Of a DNA stretch of 10,885 bases, positions 1-5,967 are shown piece by piece. The stretch's first letter is position 1, and the number at the start of each line of letters is the position of its first letter. The DNA comes from JBOGUF01 sp050696075 (GTDB lineage: Bacteria; Chloroflexota; Chloroflexia; Thermomicrobiales; UBA6265): assembly GCA_050696075.1 (NCBI GenBank), contig JBOGUF010000044.1, positions 1-10,885 on the forward strand, written 5' to 3'. The notes below the pieces were generated by a model that saw only the letters and a list, made by a program, of their open reading frames with translations, did no database searches and was not told the DNA's origin. The position numbers and the translations under genes are program-made.

Positions 1-662
1 TCGGGGCTGGAGATCAGGATCAGGGCGAGGCCGAACTCGTTCCAACTGACCAGGAAGGCGAGGATTGCCGCGACCGCCAGGCCGGGCGTCACCAGCGGCA
101 GGACGATGCGGAAGATGACGCTTAGCCGCGTGGCCCCGTCGACCATGCCCGCCTCTTCGAGTTCAACGGGGACGTCTTGACAGAAGCCTTGCATGATCCA
201 GATGACCAGCGGCAGCTGAACGGCCGCGTGGGCCAGAATCAGACCCGGCGCCCGATCGATGAGGTCGAGGCGCGCGAACAGGAGATAGAGCGGGATGCCG
301 AGGGCGATGAGCGGCAGCATCCGCAGCACCAGGATGAAGAGGAGCAAGAACCGCCTCCCCGGGAACCGGTACCGGGAACGCGCGAAGCTATAGGCAGCCA
401 GAGATCCGACCACGAGGGAGAGGGTGGTCGATCCGATGGCGATCATGAGGCTGTTCCGTAGGTAGCGCGAGACGGGGTAGGTGTCGACCACCTGGCGGTA
501 GTTCTGCAGAGTGGGATGGGTCGGCAGCGACACCGTGAGGACATCCACCGACGGCTTGAGGGAGCCGAGGAAGAGCCAAACGATCGGGAACAGAAAAACC
601 ACCAGCCCGACCGTGACCAGGGCGTAGCTTGCAATAAGCTGCAGGCGGCGCTGGCGTCTCAT
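1..662 (-). CDS. Carbohydrate ABC transporter permease, MalG-like, cassette A (partial, C-terminus off window)
   Basis: Inner-membrane permease subunit of a binding-protein-dependent sugar importer (CUT1/MalG type). The visible 220 residues start MRRQRRLQL, a basic cytoplasmic tail, followed by a first membrane helix at about residues 11-33. Further hydrophobic segments lie near 72-95, 105-130, 140-160 and 195-220. The cytoplasmic EAA loop that docks on the ATPase is clear at about 169-194: EEAGMVDGA, then IVLPLVTPG. Family members are about 270-290 residues, so some 50-70 C-terminal residues lie beyond base 1. The start ATG (662-660) overlaps the upstream permease stop (661-659) in an ATGA arrangement, implying translational coupling. 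An AGGAG lies 8 nt upstream inside the preceding gene. Membership of the MalG-like family is secure; the substrate is unknown. Confidence 0.93.
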   Translation of the reverse strand, partial: MRRQRRLQLIASYALVTVGLVVFLFPIVWLFLGSLKPSVDVLTVSLPTHPTLQNYRQVVDTYPVSRYLRNSLMIAIGSTTLSLVVGSLAAYSFARSRYRFPGRRFLLLFILVLRMLPLIALGIPLYLLFARLDLIDRAPGLILAHAAVQLPLVIWIMQGFCQDVPVELEEAGMVDGATRLSVIFRIVLPLVTPGLAVAAILAFLVSWNEFGLALILISSP

Positions 663-1612
663 GTCGCCGGCTCCTGGCGCCCCATTAGGCGGATGAGGAC
701 CAATCCGGCTGTAAGGAGAATGAGGGTCATGATCCAGGCGAGGGCGGTCGCGTCGCCGACCGATCGCTCGGTGAAGGCGAGCCGGTAGGCATAGTACGAG
801 AGGACGTCGGTCCGGAACGCGGGTCCGCCTTTGGTCAAGACGTAGACGACGTCGAAGACGCGGAACGCGTCCATCCCACGCAGAAGGAGGGTGACGAGGA
901 TGGCCGGCTTCAGCAACGGGAGCGTGATGTGCCAGAAGCTGCTCAGGGTGCCGCCGCCATCGATCTTGGCCGCCTCGTAATAGTCAGATGGAATGGAGAG
1001 GAGACCGGCCAGCAGGATCAGGATGACGACGGGTGTCGTTGCCCAGATGTCGACCGCGATGATGCTGAAGAGCGCGATGTCGGGATCGGTCAGCCAGAGC
1101 GGAGGCGGACGCTCCAGGCCCGAGTGCCGGATCAGGTAGCTGATGATGCCGAGCTGGTCGTTATACATGAACTTCCAGATCAGGCCGAGGGCGATCGGGG
1201 CGAGCATCATCGGCAGCGTCAGCAACATGCGGATGAGACCGCGGCCGTGGGTGATCTGGGACAGCGCCAGCGCCAGCGCCAGCCCGAAGACAAACTCGAT
1301 CGGGACGGCTACGCCGGCGTAGATCACCGTGTTCTTGAGCGCGCGCCGGAACTCACGGCCCTGCACGATGTCGACGTAGTTATCGAGTCCGACGAATCGG
1401 GCCTCCTGCGGCCGGGCCAGGTCGTAGAAGCGGACGCTCTGGTAGGCGGAATAGAGGAGCGGGTAGACGAAGACGGCAAGGAGCACGGCCAGCGCGGGGA
1501 CGATGATGAGTATCCCAAAACCGGCGTTGCTCAATCGCCAGGCACGACCAGCCGGTAGCGCATGGCCCTCCAGGGGCCGGCGCAAGGCCGGCCCCCGCTC
1601 AACGCCAACCAT
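659..1612 (-). CDS. Sugar ABC transporter permease, MalF/UgpA-like, cassette A
   Basis: First permease of cassette A, 317 residues, the usual size for MalF/UgpA-type subunits lacking the long E. coli MalF periplasmic loop. Membrane segments are visible near 32-58, 96-118, 128-148, 180-206, 235-250 and 290-310. The EAA loop is at about 210-237 (YYEAAKIDGGG ... HITLPLLKPA), and a typical KGGPAFRTDVLSYYAY stretch follows near 261-276. The ATG at 1612 was chosen because it lies 8 nt after the binding-protein stop (1621-1623) and is preceded by a purine-rich AGGCGGACGG. Reading the frame further upstream only runs into the binding-protein gene in another frame. A TTG near residue 27 is a less likely start. 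A 9-bp hairpin overlaps its first codons (see 1573-1595). It pairs with the downstream MalG-like subunit; substrate unknown. Confidence 0.93.
   Translation of the reverse strand: MVGVERGPALRRPLEGHALPAGRAWRLSNAGFGILIIVPALAVLLAVFVYPLLYSAYQSVRFYDLARPQEARFVGLDNYVDIVQGREFRRALKNTVIYAGVAVPIEFVFGLALALALSQITHGRGLIRMLLTLPMMLAPIALGLIWKFMYNDQLGIISYLIRHSGLERPPPLWLTDPDIALFSIIAVDIWATTPVVILILLAGLLSIPSDYYEAAKIDGGGTLSSFWHITLPLLKPAILVTLLLRGMDAFRVFDVVYVLTKGGPAFRTDVLSYYAYRLAFTERSVGDATALAWIMTLILLTAGLVLIRLMGRQEPAT
1573..1595 (-). promoter_or_regulatory. Perfect 9-bp GC-rich hairpin at the SBP/permease junction (cassette A)
   Basis: GGGGCCGGC (1573-1581) and GCCGGCCCC (1587-1595) are perfect inverted arms around a 5-nt loop. 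In the minus-strand transcript the structure begins 25 nt after the binding-protein stop and falls in about codons 6-14 of the permease gene. No T-run follows, so it is not a classical intrinsic terminator. A stable stem here could protect the 3' end of the binding-protein mRNA or slow permease translation. Both roles are inferred. Confidence 0.5.
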
Positions 1613-1620
1613 CCGTCCGC

Positions 1621-3084
1621 CTAACCCGTCAGCTTCGGCAGCAGATCCTCGAAGAACTGGTTCTTCTCGAGGATCTCCCGGGCGGCCTCGTTCGAGTCGT
1701 CCATGGCGGTCCGCGGATCGGCGTCTCCGATCAGCGCCCGCTGGATCGCCTCGTACTGGACCTTCTCGATTTCCAGCCACGAGGCGCCGGTGTCGAGCCA
1801 CTTCACCCCCCGCCCGTCGGCCTGGTTCGCCGCAATCGCGCCGTAGAGCACGGGATCCCGATCGGTCATGATCGACGCAATCGACTTGCGGACCGAGTTG
1901 CCCTGACCGGCCACCGCGTATTGCAGCGATGCCTCGGGCGAGGCCATCCACTTGGCGAAGGCGAGCGCCAGGTCCTGGTGCTCGCTCATCTTGAAGATGT
2001 TCCAGGACCAGCCGCCGATGTTGCCGCCGTGGGTCGTCTGCCCCGGCTTCCGCCCGAGCATCACCTTGTCGACAACCTTCGACTGCGCCGGATCCTGGGC
2101 CATGTTCCACATGTATGGCCAGTTGATCGCCAGCGCCATCCGGCCCTGCAGGAAGAGGGTGTGGAACTCGGTGTAGTCGTAGCTCGGGATGTCCGGCGGG
2201 TAGATGCGGTGCTCCTGGAAGTTATCGACCACCCATTGCAGGGAGGCGACCGATTCCGGTGAGTTGAGCGTGGGATTGTAGTCGGCGTCGACGAGGTCGC
2301 CGCCGAAGGCGTAGAGGTAGTTGTACCACTCCCAGGTGCAGGCCAGGCCGGCGACCCCCTTGTAGGCGGAGCCGAAGACCTCGATGCTGTCGCGGTCGAA
2401 CCCGTCCTCGCCGGGGTGCTTTCCGTTGCTGTCGGTCGTCAGTTTGAGCGCGTACTCGCGGAACTGATCGTACGTCTCGGGCGGCTTGGTGGGGTCAAGA
2501 CCTGCCTGCTCGAAGAGGTCGGTGCGCCAATAGAGGAGGTTCGTGTCGGCGATCATCGGCAGGCCGTATAGCTCCTCGCCGATGCTGTACTGCGCGACAT
2601 CGCCGGCAAAGAGGTCGTCGATATCCGGCGGTTTCGGCAGGGGGATGAGGAACTCGCTCAGACCAAAGTCCTTCGCCCCGCCGGCGCCGGTATGCATCAT
2701 GTCGTACCGCCCGGAGCTATTCAAGAGATCCAGGCGAACCTGATCGTACATCTGGTTTTCCGGCAGCGGGACGTACTCCACCTTGGCGCCGGTCAGCTCG
2801 TTAAATTCTTGCCGTCGCGGCTCCATCACGTTTTGGGCAAGGGAGCTGGCGTTGATGACGACGTTCAGCTCCTCACCGTCGAACGTGCCGGGGGTGTAGT
2901 ACGCCTCGACATCGGGTGAGAGAGAGAGCTCGGGGAGCGTCGTGTCCTGCGCGGCGGCCCCCAAGCGCCGCCCGCCCGCGGCTGCCAGGGCGAGCGCACT
3001 GCCGAAGGTGAGGACGTGCCGCCGATTGACCATTGGGCGCGGATGATTCTTTTGCCCTTCTTGGCGGGGCGCTTCGTCGCTCAT
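1621..3084 (-). CDS. Extracellular solute-binding protein, family 1, with Tat-type leader (cassette A)
   Basis: Periplasmic or extracytoplasmic sugar-binding subunit, 487 residues, slightly longer than most family-1 binding proteins (about 400-450). The N-terminus has a twin-arginine stretch (NRRHVLTFGSALALAAAGG, residues 20-38) and then AAAQDT near 43-48 as a likely cleavage site. There is no lipobox cysteine. The mature part shows SBP_bac_1 hallmarks: an ELNVVINAS strand near 72, the TGAKVEYVPLPENQ segment, YGLPMIADTNLLYWRTDLFEQAG, FLQGRMALAINWPYMWNMA, and GGNIGGWSWNIFK followed by AFAKWMASPEASLQYA. The ATG at 3084 is preceded by AGAAAGGA; the internal Met18 codon has no Shine-Dalgarno sequence. 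It is the first gene of the operon, with the permeases following within 8 nt. The ligand cannot be read from sequence. Confidence 0.94.
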   Translation of the reverse strand: MSDEAPRQEGQKNHPRPMVNRRHVLTFGSALALAAAGGRRLGAAAQDTTLPELSLSPDVEAYYTPGTFDGEELNVVINASSLAQNVMEPRRQEFNELTGAKVEYVPLPENQMYDQVRLDLLNSSGRYDMMHTGAGGAKDFGLSEFLIPLPKPPDIDDLFAGDVAQYSIGEELYGLPMIADTNLLYWRTDLFEQAGLDPTKPPETYDQFREYALKLTTDSNGKHPGEDGFDRDSIEVFGSAYKGVAGLACTWEWYNYLYAFGGDLVDADYNPTLNSPESVASLQWVVDNFQEHRIYPPDIPSYDYTEFHTLFLQGRMALAINWPYMWNMAQDPAQSKVVDKVMLGRKPGQTTHGGNIGGWSWNIFKMSEHQDLALAFAKWMASPEASLQYAVAGQGNSVRKSIASIMTDRDPVLYGAIAANQADGRGVKWLDTGASWLEIEKVQYEAIQRALIGDADPRTAMDDSNEAAREILEKNQFFEDLLPKLTG

Positions 3085-3271
3085 GCTTGATCCTTTCTCG
3101 CAACGTGAGTCGGTCGAGGCTTCACTCGTCGATGATAGGTATCGTAGACTTGGCGGCACCGATGGTCTTTCAGAATCGCACGCTGGCCGATTTTGAACAG
3201 TGCGGTGCTCCGGCGAGGGAACCAAGCCTTCCTCTCTACGGGTCCACCGCGAGATCGGGAGGCGATCGCCG
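3085..3271. promoter_or_regulatory. Divergent promoter region between the binding-protein operon and the AraC operon
   Basis: This 187-bp gap separates two head-to-head operons and must hold both promoters and probably the AraC-type operator. On the minus strand a TATCAT -10-like hexamer (plus-strand ATGATA at 3132-3137) lies 47 nt upstream of the binding-protein start. No good -35 hexamer is found 16-18 nt upstream of it, as is common for activator-dependent promoters. GATA-GG-TATC (3134-3143) is a short inverted repeat overlapping it. I found no convincing plus-strand promoter or long direct repeats. A GGGAGG Shine-Dalgarno for the AraC gene is at 3257-3262. Confidence 0.45.
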
Positions 3272-4267
3272 ATGAAACCGGGAGTCGCGGTCTTCCGCAC
3301 GGCTGACCACCGCTACTACGCCGATACCTGTGTCCCGTTGAGACAAGCGGTCGAACGAGATGAAGTGCGCTTGGTCGCGCGCGTCCATGGCGCCTACCCG
3401 GGTGAGCCGCTGGCGCCAGGGCGCCTGACGGAGGTGCGCTCAGTCGGCTACTGGGATGCCGACCACGATCAATCATGGGGACTTGACTGGCACCGCAACG
3501 AGGGAATCGAGCTGACGTACCTCGCCAGCGGCAAGGTCGGCTTTGCGGTTGACGACAAGATCTGTCACCTGAAGAGCGGGGACCTGACCGTTACCCGACC
3601 CTGGCAAATGCATCGCGTGGGCAACCCAGACGTCACTGCTTGCCGGCTGCACTGGTTGATTTTGGACGTCGGAGTGCGGCGGCCGAATCAACCCTGGAAA
3701 TGGCCGAGCTGGCTGGTCCTGTCCGCGGAGGACCTCGCGAGCCTGACGATCAATTTGAGCCACAACGAGCAGCCGGTTTGGCCCGCGGACGATGAAGTTG
3801 CCCACTACTTTAAGCGGCTGGGCGAGGCGACCGCGGCGTACGACGACCGAACGGGAGAGAGTCGCCTCAAGCTGCACATCAATGGATTGCTCATCGCCGT
3901 GGCCGATCTGCTGCGGCGAAGCCAGCCGCTGCTGGACCCGTCGCTCTCCTCGACGCAACGGACGGTCGAACTGTTCCTCTCATCCCTGCCGGACCACGTC
4001 GATCAGGATTGGACCGTGGCCTCGATGGCGGCGGCCTGTGGACTCGGGAGAAGTCGTTTCACCCACTACTGCAAGCAGATCACCAATATGTCGCCGAACG
4101 AGTTCCTGGCGCGCTGCCGGGTCGAGGCGGCTTCCCGGCTCTTGCAATGCCGCCTGGATCTCAACATCACCGCGGTGGCGTTGCGGACGGGGTTCGGTTC
4201 CAGCCAGTATTTCTCGACGGTCTTTCGTCAGCACGTTGGGTGTTCGCCGCGAGAGTTCCGGCGGTAG
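3272..4267 (+). CDS. AraC-family transcriptional regulator with N-terminal cupin sensor domain
   Basis: DNA-binding regulator of 331 residues, the normal AraC size. The N-terminal half contains a cupin-like ligand pocket at about 78-125: GIELTYLASGKVGFAVDD, LKSGDLTVTRPWQMHRVG. The C-terminal AraC/XylS domain carries two helix-turn-helix units. The first is at about 247-275 (WTVASMAAACGLGRSRFTHY ... MSP) and the second at about 299-330, ending in the characteristic FGSSQYFSTVFRQHVGCSPREFR. The ATG at 3272 is preceded by GGGAGG at 9 nt spacing. An in-frame ATG at 3200 would add 24 residues of no family character and no clear ribosome site. It is divergent from importer cassette A and is followed 44 nt later by the cupin and SDR genes. 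It probably controls both units in response to the imported sugar or a derivative; that role is inferred from position. Confidence 0.93.
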   Translation: MKPGVAVFRTADHRYYADTCVPLRQAVERDEVRLVARVHGAYPGEPLAPGRLTEVRSVGYWDADHDQSWGLDWHRNEGIELTYLASGKVGFAVDDKICHLKSGDLTVTRPWQMHRVGNPDVTACRLHWLILDVGVRRPNQPWKWPSWLVLSAEDLASLTINLSHNEQPVWPADDEVAHYFKRLGEATAAYDDRTGESRLKLHINGLLIAVADLLRRSQPLLDPSLSSTQRTVELFLSSLPDHVDQDWTVASMAAACGLGRSRFTHYCKQITNMSPNEFLARCRVEAASRLLQCRLDLNITAVALRTGFGSSQYFSTVFRQHVGCSPREFRR

Positions 4268-4311
4268 GCGACCGCCTGACCCCGAATTCCGAAGTCCAAG
4301 GTAGAGGGCAA

Positions 4312-4749
4312 ATGGACGACGTCCCGCCGCGCTTGGTCGAGGTCGGAGCCTCCTTCGCGCAAACGTACCGGCCGCTCCTCGACCTGGGAGACTGGATGGT
4401 GGCGATGCTTCGCCAGTTCGACGTCGTCGCGCCGGCGAAGTTCCACCGCGTCGAGCGGCACCGGAACAGCGACGAGGTATTCATCCTCACGGCTGGGACG
4501 GCGGACTTGATCGTGTTCGATGGCGACGAGGCGCCCCAAGAGCCGTCCTACGTTCTCCCGATGCGCGCGAACGTGGCCTACAACGTCCGGCAGGCGGTCT
4601 GGCACCACGTCGTGATGTCGTCTGACGCGCACATCGTTCTCTTCGAGCGGAGCGAGACATCGGTCGGGACGACCGACTACGCGGCGCTGGCGCCAGGGCA
4701 GATCGCGGCGCTGCAGGCCCGCTTCAGCGTCAGCCGAGAGGAGGGGTGA
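4312..4749 (+). CDS. Small cupin-fold protein, possibly ureidoglycolate lyase (AllA)-like
   Basis: A 145-residue single-domain protein that looks like an RmlC/AllA-type cupin. Cupin motif 1 is suggested by H45, H50 and E55 in HRVERHRNSDEVFILTAGTA, and motif 2 by the AVWHHVVM segment with H98/H99. These could form a metal site, although spacing differs from the textbook G(X)5HXH pattern. The tail TTDYAALAPGQIAALQARF is probably helical. The ATG at 4312 follows AGAGGG, at a rather short 3-nt spacing. The upstream open frame lies inside the AraC gene and is not used. The stop is 4 nt from the SDR start, so the two are probably co-translated. Possible roles are a sugar-acid or keto-acid lyase/isomerase, or a ligand-binding accessory; the exact reaction cannot be assigned. 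Confidence 0.75.
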   Translation: MDDVPPRLVEVGASFAQTYRPLLDLGDWMVAMLRQFDVVAPAKFHRVERHRNSDEVFILTAGTADLIVFDGDEAPQEPSYVLPMRANVAYNVRQAVWHHVVMSSDAHIVLFERSETSVGTTDYAALAPGQIAALQARFSVSREEG

Positions 4750-4753
4750 GCCG

Positions 4754-5527
4754 ATGGAAACCCAGCGATCGGTCCGCCTGGACGGCAAGGTGGCGCTGGT
4801 CACCGGTAGCACGCGCGGGATCGGTGAGGCGATCGCGCGGGGGTTCGCCGCCGCCGGCGCTCGAGTTTGGGTGCATGGCCGCGACCGCGTCTTGGGCGAG
4901 CGCATCGCCGCGGAGCTAGAGGGCCGATTCGTCGCCGCCGATCTGGCGCGGCCGGAGGAGATCGCGGCGTTGGTCGAGCGGATCGCGAGCGCGGAGGCCA
5001 AGCTTGACGTCCTCATCAACAACGCCGGACATCACGTCCTGATGCCGATTGAGGATCTGGACATGACCGGTTTCGACCTCGTCTGGCGCATCAACGTGCG
5101 GGCGCCGGTCGAACTGCTTCACCGGCTCCTGCCGTTGTTGCGGGCGGCGCCCAGCGCCGCGATCGTCAACGTCACCTCTATCCACGATACCGTGCCGTAC
5201 GCGCACGACATGCCCTACTGCGCGGCGAAGGCGGCGCTGGCGATGGTCACACGAACCCTGGCGATCGAACTCGCTCCGCTCGGCATCCGGATCAACAACC
5301 TGGCCCCCGGCGCGGTCGAAACCGACATCAATCGGGAGATCCTCGACCAGATCGGGCGCGACACGTTCGCCGAGTGGATCCCGCTCGGGCGGGTGGCCCG
5401 CACCGACGAGATGGTCGGACCCGCGCTCTTCCTCGCCTCCGAGGCCGCCAGCTACGTGACCGGCGCCACGCTCTACGCGGACGGCGCCTACCGCCACCAC
5501 CTTGTTCGCTATCGACACGATTTGTAG
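4754..5527 (+). CDS. SDR-family NAD(P)-dependent oxidoreductase
   Basis: Classical short-chain dehydrogenase/reductase, 257 residues, full length. It has the dinucleotide motif TGSTRGIG (17-24), NNAG (89-92), structural Asn114 (RIN), catalytic Ser142, and Tyr155/Lys159 in YCAAK. The PG motif is at 185-186 and the usual C-terminal SYVTGATLYADGA stretch is present. The residue after beta-2 is in a VHGRDR context, with basic residues that would suit NADP(H), but cofactor choice is not certain. A strong GAGGAGGGG Shine-Dalgarno overlaps the preceding stop region, and the gene starts 4 nt after the cupin gene. As the last gene of the araC-cupin-SDR operon it is likely to oxidise or reduce a sugar, polyol or sugar acid imported by the divergent transporter (inference). 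Confidence 0.95.
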   Translation: METQRSVRLDGKVALVTGSTRGIGEAIARGFAAAGARVWVHGRDRVLGERIAAELEGRFVAADLARPEEIAALVERIASAEAKLDVLINNAGHHVLMPIEDLDMTGFDLVWRINVRAPVELLHRLLPLLRAAPSAAIVNVTSIHDTVPYAHDMPYCAAKAALAMVTRTLAIELAPLGIRINNLAPGAVETDINREILDQIGRDTFAEWIPLGRVARTDEMVGPALFLASEAASYVTGATLYADGAYRHHLVRYRHDL

Positions 5528-5667
5528 GATACCGTTGGTGAATTCAGACCCGCCTCCAGGGAGGGGGCAGTTCGCCGCCCGATGCCGTGGTCTTCCACCC
5601 CGCTTGGGCGATGCCGAGCGTGTCGGCAGGTTCCTCCACCCACGGCGGAGAAATCGCCAACGGTATC
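5528..5667. repeat. Spaced inverted repeat directly after the SDR stop codon
   Basis: GATACCGTTGGTG (5528-5540) is matched at 5655-5667 by CGCCAACGGTATC, its reverse complement at 12 of 13 positions. The match weakens but continues for a few bases inward (GAATTC against GAAATC). The arms enclose about 114 bp, including a GGGCAG-TTCG-CCGCCC minihairpin (5565-5580, one mismatch) and CCTCCAGGGAGG (5553-5564). The left arm begins at the base after the SDR TAG. It could be a small non-autonomous element, an interspersed repeat, or a long-range RNA stem at the operon end. No transposase and no target-site duplication were found. Confidence 0.45.
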
Positions 5668-5742
5668 TTGGTAGACCTCGGCTGGTGCTGGACCACGCGG
5701 CGCAAGGAGCGCGGGGTGCGGGCCACCGAGAACGGCGAATGG

Positions 5743-5805
5743 CTGCGCGGCACGGTGGCCTTCGGCCCCTACGAGGTCGGTACCCTCGTGTTCGAGCGCG
5801 CCTGA
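5743..5805 (+). pseudogene. Possible 3' remnant of a lost gene (last ~20 codons plus stop)
   Basis: The frame ending at TGA 5803-5805 reads LRGTVAFGPYEVGTLVFERA. Nearly every codon ends in G or C, as in the real genes here, and it reads like a genuine protein C-terminus. The pattern resembles the last beta strand of some glycoside hydrolases (for example alpha-mannosidase-type 'PYEI.TL' ends), but that is a weak resemblance. Upstream in the same frame (from about 5542, after a stop at 5539) the translation loses protein character and runs into the inverted-repeat segment. A GTG at 5587 would give a 72-residue ORF with no good Shine-Dalgarno. I read it as a gene fragment truncated at its 5' side; a short genuine ORF is the alternative. 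Confidence 0.35.
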
Positions 5806-5967
5806 TCGTCCTGCACCCACCGGGGCGACCCGTGCCGACGAAACGCTGGCAAAGCTGCCGACGAACTCGCACTGGCAGCCACCGCGGGGCCGACCGCCTC
5901 GTCCGATTAACGGAGCGTGCGTCCATCCATCGCCTGCTCTTTCCTGTTCATGGGTGCCGGCCGATGT
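5806..5967. other. Non-coding gap between convergent units, nothing clear
   Basis: This separates the plus-strand remnant from the end of the minus-strand amidohydrolase. The only structure noted is GCTGCC (5854-5859) pairing with GGCAGC (5874-5879) across a 14-nt loop. On the minus strand it is followed by CTTTGCC, a very weak terminator candidate for the amidohydrolase transcript. No credible small ORF, promoter or RNA gene was recognised. Confidence 0.4.

Noticed and set aside
1264..1285. Tandem CGCCAG repeat, considered as a microsatellite or phase-variable tract
   Set aside because: It is in frame, encodes an Ala/Leu membrane helix of the permease, has few copies, and its six-base unit would not shift the frame.
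1613..2110. Upstream extension of the MalF-like frame giving a 483-residue protein
   Set aside because: The extra part overlaps the binding-protein gene in another frame and has no permease character. The ATG at 1612 fits gene spacing and size.
4009..4311. Upstream extension of the cupin frame into the AraC gene
   Set aside because: It overlaps the conserved AraC helix-turn-helix coding region in a different frame; cupin character begins only after 4312.
5509..5820. Minus-strand ORFs across the 5528-5805 segment, considered as a small protein gene
   Set aside because: No Shine-Dalgarno and low-complexity Pro/Arg/Gly translations; the only coding-like stretch is the plus-strand tail 5743-5805.
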